The translations under genes and the position numbers were made by a program. The notes beneath the pieces were generated by a model. It ran no database searches and was not told where the DNA came from. It saw only the letters and a program-made list of their open reading frames with translations. A stretch of DNA of 64,000 nt from positions 10,301,501 through 10,365,500 of the forward strand of contig NZ_CP012670.1 in the NCBI RefSeq assembly GCF_004135735.1, given 5' to 3'. Of this stretch, positions 41,816-47,771 are shown one piece after another; positions within the stretch are counted from its first letter, which is position 1, and each line of letters opens with the position of its first letter. Origin of the DNA: Sorangium cellulosum. GTDB taxonomy: Bacteria > Myxococcota_A > Polyangia > Polyangiales > Polyangiaceae.

Positions 41816-41881
41816 TCAATGGGCGCCGGCGAGGATCGCGGTGCGCAGGTCGACCATCTTCGGCTGCACGTAGCGCTTCAT
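41816..41881 (-). CDS. RiPP precursor peptide 2 (21 residues, PqqA-like leader)
   Basis: A 21-residue peptide beginning MKRYVQPK, continuing with MVDLRTAI and ending LAGAH. It is preceded by AAAGGAGATTCTC, a good ribosome binding site. It is 15 of 21 identical to precursor 1; differing positions are conservative (M/L, V/I) in the leader and lie mainly in the last five residues. The P-K-M-V-D-L-R segment matches the P-x-F-I-D-L-R stretch of Klebsiella-type PqqA, which is the part that binds PqqD. The core is therefore probably the last eight residues (TAI, LAG, AH), with conserved Gly19 and C-terminal His. A hairpin follows the stop. Product and processing are unknown. Confidence 0.8.
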   Translation of the reverse strand: MKRYVQPKMVDLRTAILAGAH

Positions 41882-41952
41882 GAGAATCTCCTTTCAGGGC
41901 AGTGCCCCAGCGGTCTGGTCCGATGTTTCCTGGCCATTCATCCAGCCACCCA

Positions 41953-41970
41953 GCCGCCGGCGAGGGCGGC
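41953..41970 (-). terminator. Hairpin after precursor peptide gene 1
   Basis: A 6-bp stem GCCGCC / GGCGGC with loop CTCGCC (minus-strand sense), about 10 bases after the TGA; near-identical to the hairpin behind precursor 2. Confidence 0.5.
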
Positions 41971-41980
41971 GTCGGGCGGA

Positions 41981-42046
41981 TCAATGGCCGCCGACAACGA
42001 TCGCGGTGCGCAGATCGATCAGCTTCGGCTGCACGTAGCGCTTCAT
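41981..42046 (-). CDS. RiPP precursor peptide 1 (21 residues, PqqA-like leader)
   Basis: A 21-residue peptide: MKRYVQPK, then LIDLRTAI, then VVGGH. It has a near-perfect ribosome binding site (AAAGGAGGTGATGCTC before the ATG), stronger than any neighbouring gene, as expected for an abundantly made substrate. P-K-L-I-D-L-R is nearly the P-A-F-I-D-L-R of Klebsiella PqqA at the same distance from the N-terminus. Unlike PqqA there is no Glu or Tyr pair to crosslink, so a different chemistry is implied. The gene lies 31 bases after the methyltransferase stop and is the first of a tandem pair with period 165 bp. Residues available for modification: Asp11, Arg13, Thr14, the terminal His and its carboxylate. 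Confidence 0.83.
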   Translation of the reverse strand: MKRYVQPKLIDLRTAIVVGGH

Positions 42047-42077
42047 GAGCATCACCTCCTTTCTTCGTGGCTCCGGG

Positions 42078-42779
42078 TTAACGCCGGGCGGTGAGCGCCC
42101 ATGCGATGCTGTTGACGGGGGATGGCTCGGATACCCGAGCCGGCTCCTCGATCTCGTCGATACAGTCGAGCACCGCGGCCATGTCGAGCTCGAACGGCTT
42201 GATCTCGAAGCCGACGATCCCCGCGGCGCGCGCGTGCTCTCCAACAACCTGCTGAGGAACTGCTTCCCGCAGCGATTTGACGAGGATGCCGGCGATCTCG
42301 GGGTCGGAGAGGTTCGCCTGTAGATAAGGGATCATCTCGGGGCTCGGCTCCACATCGAAGATGGAGAGGACCCCGCCTGGACGGAGGATGCGCCAGCACT
42401 CGGCCAGCCCACGAACCGGATCCGCCCAGTGATGGTAGCAGGACCACGAGATCACGACGTCCGCGTACCGATCCTCGAACGACAGCGCGTGGACATCCTG
42501 CTTCACCAGCTCGATGCGCTGCGCCTCGGGCCTCCCTGCGAGGTTGTCACGGGCCAGATCCAGCATCGCGGGGTTGATGTCGACCCCGATCACCGTGGCC
42601 TCGGGGAACCGCCGGGCCAGCGCCCGCGACAGGAACCCTGGGCCCACGCCCATATCGACGATCCGGCTTGGCCTGGATGTCGTTTTCAGCTCGAGATCCC
42701 GGGCCAGTATCGGGTTGATCCATTCCTGGTACTGCCGGATGAATCGATCGTTGGCCAAGCATCCAGCTCGATCGAGCAC
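42078..42779 (-). CDS. Class I SAM-dependent methyltransferase, first gene of the RiPP-like operon
   Basis: A 233-residue class I methyltransferase. Motif I is IVDMGVGPGFLSRALA (GxGxG), motif II is VIGVDINPAML, motif III VKQDVHALSFED, motif IV VVISWSCYHHWADP and motif V RILRPGGVLSIFDV, as in UbiE/methyltransferase_11 proteins. It starts with GTG after GGAGGCGCAGC, the start codon being 84 bases after the operon promoter. A SAM-dependent N-, O- or C-methylation of the peptide is likely; the acceptor cannot be named. It is followed 31 bases later by the first precursor gene, so it is co-transcribed with all downstream genes. Confidence 0.88.
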   Translation of the reverse strand: MLDRAGCLANDRFIRQYQEWINPILARDLELKTTSRPSRIVDMGVGPGFLSRALARRFPEATVIGVDINPAMLDLARDNLAGRPEAQRIELVKQDVHALSFEDRYADVVISWSCYHHWADPVRGLAECWRILRPGGVLSIFDVEPSPEMIPYLQANLSDPEIAGILVKSLREAVPQQVVGEHARAAGIVGFEIKPFELDMAAVLDCIDEIEEPARVSEPSPVNSIAWALTARR

Positions 42780-42862
42780 GCTGCGCCTCCTTGTCCCACC
42801 AAAAGGAACGCCACGCTTGCGCGGGCCACAGCGGTCTCCCCAGTCTGCTGTGGATAACAGGA

Positions 42863-42891
42863 GCTGTAACGGTTGGTCGAGTTTGTGTCAA
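42863..42891 (-). promoter_or_regulatory. Sigma-70 type promoter of the RiPP-like operon
   Basis: A perfect TTGACA (42891-42886 on the minus strand), a 17-base spacer and TACAGC (42868-42863). Transcription would start about 75 bases before the methyltransferase GTG. The surrounding stretch is noticeably less GC-rich than its neighbours. Confidence 0.6.
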
Positions 42892-43499
42892 GATTGTTTT
42901 CGTGCTCATTGGCAGGGGTCGATTTTTTGGTCGTGCTTGCGGTTGCAATGAATGGCCGATCCAAGGCGTATCGGGCGGTCGGGCGCGAAGCCATGGCAGC
43001 ATCATGCCATCTGCTCATGGGGCTTCGAACGGGGCTCGCTTGCTCCCCGGTTCCTTTGAGATGGCTCGGATTGTGTACTGGGGCAGCGCGGCGCCTCCTC
43101 CTTGGGCTTGCAGGAGGCGGAGGGCATGGACGCCGCAGCGGCATGAGACGCGACGAGGATGAGACGCGACGAGAACGGCGAGATCAACGGTTCAGACCCG
43201 GCGATTATGCCAGCGCAGCATCCCGTCGCTGCAGCGGGCTGCCCGGCAGCGGGGGTCCACGAAGCGTCCCCGCTTCAATCTTGTTCATCCTGGGACGATG
43301 CTGGTCGCCGCTATCGAGGACGCTGGCCGCGGATGCCGCCGGTGGCGGGCGCGCAGCGATCATCGGCTGGAATGCTGCTGGATGCTTGACTTGTCCGGCC
43401 GCGCATCAATCGCGCGCCTCACGCCGCGCTCGATCGCGAGCGCTGAGCCTTCCCGGCCGGCGCATTGACCGACGGCTCGGCCGTCGGCCATCGGCGAGA
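42892..43499. other. Gap upstream of the RiPP-like operon, no gene seen
   Basis: About 600 bases between the operon promoter and the ferritin-like gene (stop at 43500). No reliable reading frame. An AT-richer patch (GATTTTTTGG at about 42920) lies behind the promoter; the remainder is GC-rich with short direct repeats (GAGACGCGACGAG at about 43145). Confidence 0.45.
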
Positions 43500-44027
43500 T
43501 CACGCGGCCTCGGCCAGCGTCGACGGCACTTCCGGGAGCTCCCAGCCGCGCGTCCGGATCTCCTCATTGATCCAGCGGATGTGGCGCCGCTCATCCTGCC
43601 AGTTCGCCTCCACCATCCGCCGGACCTCCGCCGGCAGATCGCTCGCGAGCGCCGAGGCGTAGGCGTCGTTCGTGAGCTCCTCGTTGCCGCGCATGGCGAC
43701 GAGCGCTGTCCGGTCCTCGCGCGCCGACAGCTCGGTGTACCGGCGGATGCACAGGCCACGATCGTCGGCCTCCTCGGGCAGGGCGGTGCCGAGCGCGTCC
43801 GAGAGCTCGCGCACGTGCCGCTCATGATCTTGCCGGAACGCTTCGAGCTGCTTCTTGATCTCCGGCGCCTTGCAGACGTCGCTCGCCACGCGGTATGCCT
43901 CGGCCGCCGCCATGTCGAGCAGGATGAGCCCGGTGATCTGCTCCAGAGCCTGGGCGTCGCCGATGGAACCTCCTTCGCTCGTTGCCTTGTTCTGCTCGAC
44001 CTTCGGGTCGTGGGGTGCCTTTGCCAT
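43500..44027 (-). CDS. Ferritin-like four-helix protein
   Basis: A 175-residue helical protein with a ferritin-like pattern: GLILLDMAAAEAYRVAS, then FRQDHERHVRELSD, then RGNEELTNDAYASAL, then NWQDERRHIRWINEE. The repeated E..Y/H and ExxH-type spacings could form a di-iron centre, similar to DUF2383/PA2169-type or ferritin-like proteins. An acidic loop (LPEEADDRGLC) separates the halves. The ATG at 44027 follows AGGAGGCTCCACCCC; an upstream start at 44051 is not needed. Possible role in iron handling or oxidative stress. No clear operon partner. Confidence 0.72.
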   Translation of the reverse strand: MAKAPHDPKVEQNKATSEGGSIGDAQALEQITGLILLDMAAAEAYRVASDVCKAPEIKKQLEAFRQDHERHVRELSDALGTALPEEADDRGLCIRRYTELSAREDRTALVAMRGNEELTNDAYASALASDLPAEVRRMVEANWQDERRHIRWINEEIRTRGWELPEVPSTLAEAA

Positions 44028-44274
44028 GGGGTGGAGCCTCCTTCCAGGCATGCTGTAAGGCCGACCGTCGCGAGCCGAAAGGCGGCGTGGCCGCGATTGC
44101 CGGGAAGCGGCGCGGTCGCGATGGCAGCGCCGTGCCCGAGCGACCGGCGGCGGGTCGATTGCCAGCGGGCCGATCCGCGGCGGGCCGATCAGGGTGCGTT
44201 GCGGGAGCGGGTTGGATCGGGACGGCGGGGCAATCGGAGAAGCGGGTCAACGCGGAAGCGGGGCGCCGTTCACG

Positions 44275-44340
44275 GGCGGGGTATCGCTCACGGGCGGGAT
44301 ATCGCTCACGAGCGGGCGTCGCTCATGGGCGGGGCGTCGC
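44275..44340. repeat. 18-bp tandem repeat before the 191-residue protein stop
   Basis: About four units resembling TATCGCTCACGGGCGGGG. They lie downstream of the stop at 44323 and reach into the final codons. Confidence 0.6.
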
Positions 44341-44898
44341 CGGCGGTCCCGCGACCGGCGACGCTCCAGCGCCGGGCGCAGCAGCGCCGGGCGCAGCAGC
44401 GCCGGGCACGGGCTGGGGCGCCTGGCCCGGCTCCGCGCCGCGCGCGCGGCGCGTGGCGAAGATCTTCGCCAGCGGGGCTGTCACGGTGCGGAGAGCGGGG
44501 TTCACGTCGGAGGCGGCCTTGGCGACGCCGTAGGCGACGAGCGCGGGGCTCCACGCCTCGGCCGCCCAGGCGAGGCGGCTGTCGGCGAGCCGTTGCCACA
44601 GCTCCTCGACGCGCTCGAAGAACGGCCGGATGACGTCGAGGTTGTTCAGGTCCTCGAGGACCGCCTCGGACTCGAAGCCCGCCGCGGCCGCCACGGCCGG
44701 ATGGTCGGCCATCGCGCGGCACAGCGACCGAGTCGCCTGCTCGAAGCCGTCCCTCGCCCGCGGCATGGCGGCGCGTTCGGCCTCGTTCAGCACGACCAGG
44801 TAAGGAGCGAGGAGAGCAAAGGCCTCGTCGATCTTCTTGCGGGCCTTCGCGGTGGCGAGCTCGAGCTCTGTCGTGTCGATGCGGGTGGACGTGGGCAC
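44323..44898 (-). CDS. Helical protein of unknown function
   Basis: A 191-residue soluble, mainly helical protein (LELATAKARKKIDEAFALLAPYL, FEQATRSLCRAMADHPAV, NLDVIRPFFERVEELWQRL) ending in a Pro/Gly/Ala-rich tail with a repeated PGAAA. It starts with GTG after AGGAGGTTCATCCCC. I recognise no family. It lies alone with repeats on both sides; codon use resembles its neighbours. Confidence 0.65.
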   Translation of the reverse strand: MPTSTRIDTTELELATAKARKKIDEAFALLAPYLVVLNEAERAAMPRARDGFEQATRSLCRAMADHPAVAAAAGFESEAVLEDLNNLDVIRPFFERVEELWQRLADSRLAWAAEAWSPALVAYGVAKAASDVNPALRTVTAPLAKIFATRRARGAEPGQAPQPVPGAAAPGAAAPGAGASPVAGPPATPRP

Positions 44899-45406
44899 GG
44901 GGATGAACCTCCTGGGGCGATCCGTGTCGATGAATCAACGGAGCAGGTCAGGCGGATCGCTGCCGGACCAATGTCCGCAGGAGCGCACGGCCAGGGCCTC
45001 TGTCAAGGGCGCATGTCGAAGATTCGACGTGGGACATCGAAAAACCGATGTGGAGCGCCGAGAGGGCGATGCTGGGCAGCAAGAAATCGACGTGGGACAT
45101 CGAAAAATCGATGGGGAGCGCCGAGAGGGCGATGCTGGGCAGCAAGAAATCGACACGAGGCATCGAGGGGCCGATGCGTGCTTCGGCGCCGCGGGGGGAG
45201 CGCGGAGAGGCCGACGCGGACGACGAGCGCCGAACGCGCCAGCGAACGCGGGCGGCTCTCGAAACAGCGGACGTCGCGCACGAACCGGTTGTCCAGCGGC
45301 GGATGATCGCCGCTCTCCGCCATGGCGCCGCCACCCCCTGAGCAGGATCTTTCGTCGCGTTTTCCCGTCGTTTCGTGCCGGCATGGGGCGTGCCCAACCG
45401 GGCTTC
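44899..45406. other. Gap with a 63-bp tandem repeat
   Basis: About 500 bases between divergent genes. The central 160 bases are a tandem repeat (separate entry). An open frame runs through on the plus strand, but its composition changes at the start I chose for the nuclease gene. Confidence 0.5.
45013..45170. repeat. 63-bp tandem repeat, about 2.5 copies
   Basis: Two and a half copies of a 63-base unit containing GCGCCGAGAGGGCGATGCTG and GACATCGAAAAA. Copies at 45055 and 45118 are almost identical. The length is a multiple of three, and the plus-strand frame stays open through it. Confidence 0.8.
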
Positions 45407-46375
45407 ATGCCGACGCTCGAGCACAATGCCCTCGTCGAGATGTTCCGTGAGCGCCCGGAGCTCGCGCCCCACGTGCTCGCGACGCTCTTCCACGTCGAGG
45501 TGCCGCCGCACGCCTCGGTCGCGGTGGTCGAATCGTCGCTCGACCAGCTCATCCCGGCGGAGCTCCGCGCGGATCTCGTGCTCGAGCTGCGAGACGCGAG
45601 CGGCAAGCTCGTGCTGGCGATCGTCCTCGAGGTCCAGCGCAACGTGGATCCGAACAAGAAGTTCTCGTGGCCGACGTACGTCACGGGCGTGCGCGCCAGG
45701 AAGCGGTGCGCCACGGTCGTCCTCGTGGTCGCGCCGGACGCCGGCGTGGCCGCCTGGGCGGCGGAGAGCATCGACCTCGGCCTGGGCCTCGGCACCATCA
45801 AGCCGCTGGTGCTCGGTCCGGCCGTCGTCCCCGAGATCACCGACCCGGCCGTTGCGGAAGCAGAAGAAGCAGAAATGGAGACCGAGCTCGCCGTGCTGTC
45901 CGCGGTGGCGCATGGCAACGGGCCGAACGGGCTCACCGTGCTCCAGGCGGCGCTCGCGGCCCTGGGCCGGCTCGACCAGGAGCACGCGATGGTCTATTTT
46001 CAGCTCATCTGGGACGGGTTGCGCAAACCCATGCAGCAGGCGCTGGAGGCGTTGGTCATGGAACGGCAGATCGAAGGCGAGGCGAAGCTTCCCCCGTTCG
46101 TGCAGAGGCTCATCGATCGCGGCAAGCTCGAGGGCGAGCTCAAGGGCATGCGCGAGGGCAAACTCGAGGGCATCCGTGAGGGCAAGCTCGAGGGCATCCG
46201 TGAGGGCGAGCTCAGGGGCAAGAGGGACACGCTGCTGCGGCTGCTTGCGCGTGCAGGGATCGGGCTCGCCGAGAACGAGAGCGCGCGCATCCAGGCATGC
46301 TCGGACATCGCGACCCTCGACCGCTGGATCGAGAACGTCCTCGGGGCGAAGACCGCGACCGACGTGCTCTCCTGA
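45407..46375 (+). CDS. Rpn/PD-(D/E)XK nuclease family protein (transposase-derived type)
   Basis: A 322-residue protein of the Rpn/YhgA type. The PD-(D/E)XK core is seen in ELRADLVLELRD with LAIVLEVQRNVDPNKKFSW (Asp, then E-x-Q). The C-terminal third is a charged coil with GKLEGELKGMREGKLEG and two near-identical repeats of KLEGIREG, then a helical LLRLLARAGIG tail. Family members are recombination-promoting nucleases or defence/mobile-element genes. The ATG at 45407 (MPTLEHNALVEM) begins the recognisable domain; one at 45383 is also in frame. Upstream sequence is repeat-rich. Confidence 0.75.
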   Translation: MPTLEHNALVEMFRERPELAPHVLATLFHVEVPPHASVAVVESSLDQLIPAELRADLVLELRDASGKLVLAIVLEVQRNVDPNKKFSWPTYVTGVRARKRCATVVLVVAPDAGVAAWAAESIDLGLGLGTIKPLVLGPAVVPEITDPAVAEAEEAEMETELAVLSAVAHGNGPNGLTVLQAALAALGRLDQEHAMVYFQLIWDGLRKPMQQALEALVMERQIEGEAKLPPFVQRLIDRGKLEGELKGMREGKLEGIREGKLEGIREGELRGKRDTLLRLLARAGIGLAENESARIQACSDIATLDRWIENVLGAKTATDVLS

Positions 46376-46675
46376 CGGCTGATGGATGCGGCCCGACGAG
46401 GCGATGAATCGGACGGGCGTTCCCCGCTGGGGACAGGCCCTGCCGAGCGAGCCTCGGCGCGCTCTGGCGGGGTAATCTACCGATGGCGGTGACAGAATAT
46501 CGGCGCCACCGATCCTCGGATCCCCGACGCTCTCTCTCCTCGCGCGAGCACCCTCGGAGCCGTCCCGCCTCTCTCTGGTATTCCTGCTCGGGGAGCCCGG
46601 CGATCACGCAAACCGGCGGCGCATGGATCAAGCCGAAGGACGTCAGCGCCCGCGAGCGCCCCCTCGCGCCGCGCG
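46376..46675. other. Intergenic stretch, nothing recognised
   Basis: Exactly 300 bases between the convergent nuclease gene and a lipoprotein-like gene. No gene, repeat or clear hairpin seen. Confidence 0.4.
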
Positions 46676-47464
46676 TCAATGCGTGGCGGCGCGCTCGTGC
46701 CGCCGCGTGACGGCCGCGATGGCGATGGCGAGCAGCGCGGCGAGGAGGAAGCCGGCGCCGAACGCGAGGCCGAGGATCCAGGGCCGGAGCGCCCGCCCGA
46801 GGCCGTCGGCGAAGCCCGTCGCGGCGGCGCGGCTCGCCCGCTCGATCGCGGCGCTCGAGCAGCCCGGGTCGCCGGCCGGGCAACCGGCGAGCTGCTCCAC
46901 GAGCTGCGCGGTCCCCTCGCGCACCACGGCGCGCGCCGCGGCGCCCGAGCCCTGCTCGACAAGGGCGAGGAGCTGCCGGTCGTGCTGGAGGGCGCCCTCG
47001 ACCACGGCGCTGCTCACCGCCTCGCTCGTCTGCGCGATGACCGGCTCGAGGATCCCCGCCTGTCGCCCGAGCTCCGCCGTGCCCGCCCGGACCGCGTCGT
47101 GGACGATCGCGCCCACGAGCGGGCGCCCGGCCCCCGGCGCGCCCTCGGCCTGCCTCCCGTCCGCCCCCTCGGCCTGCTGCCCGCCGCGCGCCCCCTCGGC
47201 CTGCCTCCCGTCCGCCCCCTCGGCCTGCCTCCCGTCCGCTCCCCCGGCCGGCGCGGTGAGCTCCCCCGCGCCGCGCTCGAGCGCCTCGAGGGTGCCGCTG
47301 GTCGCTTCCTTTGCCGCCTCGCGGACGCACCCCGAGCCGAGCGCGACGAGGACGACGATCGCCGTGGCCGGGGCCGCGCGCGCGGCGCGCCCCGGCTCGC
47401 CCGCGCGCGACGCAGCCTGCGGCCTGGACGCAGCCTGCGGCCTGGGAGAGAGCGAGCCTTGCAC
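46676..47464 (-). CDS. Predicted lipoprotein with a C-terminal membrane helix and GADGRQAE repeats
   Basis: A 262-residue protein. A signal (TAIVVLVALGSGC) ends in a lipobox; the next 60 residues are Gly/Ala/Glu-rich with four to five imperfect GADGRQAE units, coded by a 24-bp repeat. A helical region follows (LVGAIVHDAVRAGTAELGRQ, SEAVSSAVVEGALQ) and a C-terminal membrane helix (ILGLAFGAGFLLAALLAIAIAA) ends in RRHERA. Two additional cysteines (CPAGDPGC) could pair. The N-terminal segment has duplicated RPQAAS, so the exact GTG start (47464) is uncertain. Function unknown. Confidence 0.58.
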   Translation of the reverse strand: MQGSLSPRPQAASRPQAASRAGEPGRAARAAPATAIVVLVALGSGCVREAAKEATSGTLEALERGAGELTAPAGGADGRQAEGADGRQAEGARGGQQAEGADGRQAEGAPGAGRPLVGAIVHDAVRAGTAELGRQAGILEPVIAQTSEAVSSAVVEGALQHDRQLLALVEQGSGAAARAVVREGTAQLVEQLAGCPAGDPGCSSAAIERASRAAATGFADGLGRALRPWILGLAFGAGFLLAALLAIAIAAVTRRHERAATH

Positions 47465-47486
47465 AGCGGCGCAGCACCTCCATCAA

Positions 47487-47575
47487 CCGTGCCCGGCGCG
47501 CCGCGCGGGCGCGGGCGACCGTGCCCGGCGCGCCGCGCGGGCGCGGGCGACCGTGCCCGGCGCGCCGCGCGGGCT
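47487..47575. repeat. 32-bp tandem repeat, about 2.8 copies
   Basis: Near-perfect copies with starts at 47487, 47519 and 47551 (CCGTGCCCGGCGCGCCGCGC type). No unique spacers between copies, so not a CRISPR array. Confidence 0.8.
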
Positions 47576-47771
47576 CTGCCGTCTAGGCGTCCCCGCGCCG
47601 CGTCCCTATGCTCGCGCGGCGCTCGAGCAGAGAGCACAGGAACACGAACACAGGACCATCACAGGGTCGCAGAGCGCTCGAAGCAGGGCGCGGCGGCGCT
47701 CTCGAGGCGGCGCCGTCGCCGGAAGCGCGAGCCGGCGGCGCGGCGCTCCCCGCGGCCGGGAGAATGCTTTC

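Larger units (their letters stand above)
41779..42050 (-). repeat. Tandem duplication (165-bp period) holding the two precursor genes
   Basis: Two copies of about 105 bases (41779-41885 and 41944-42050) containing the ribosome binding site, the 21-codon gene and the trailing hairpin. They are almost identical, including downstream of the stop codon. The unique spacer between them is about 58 bases. Confidence 0.85.

Noticed and set aside
36730..42779. Ordinary lasso peptide cluster
   Set aside because: The precursor is only 21 residues, the transglutaminase-like leader peptidase is missing, and the AsnB homologue has an intact glutaminase site.
36730..42779. PQQ biosynthesis cluster
   Set aside because: There is no PqqE, PqqC or PqqB homologue, and the precursors lack the Glu/Tyr pair that forms PQQ.
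47487..47575. Possible CRISPR array (three 32-bp copies)
   Set aside because: Copies are contiguous without unique spacers; no cas gene in the window.
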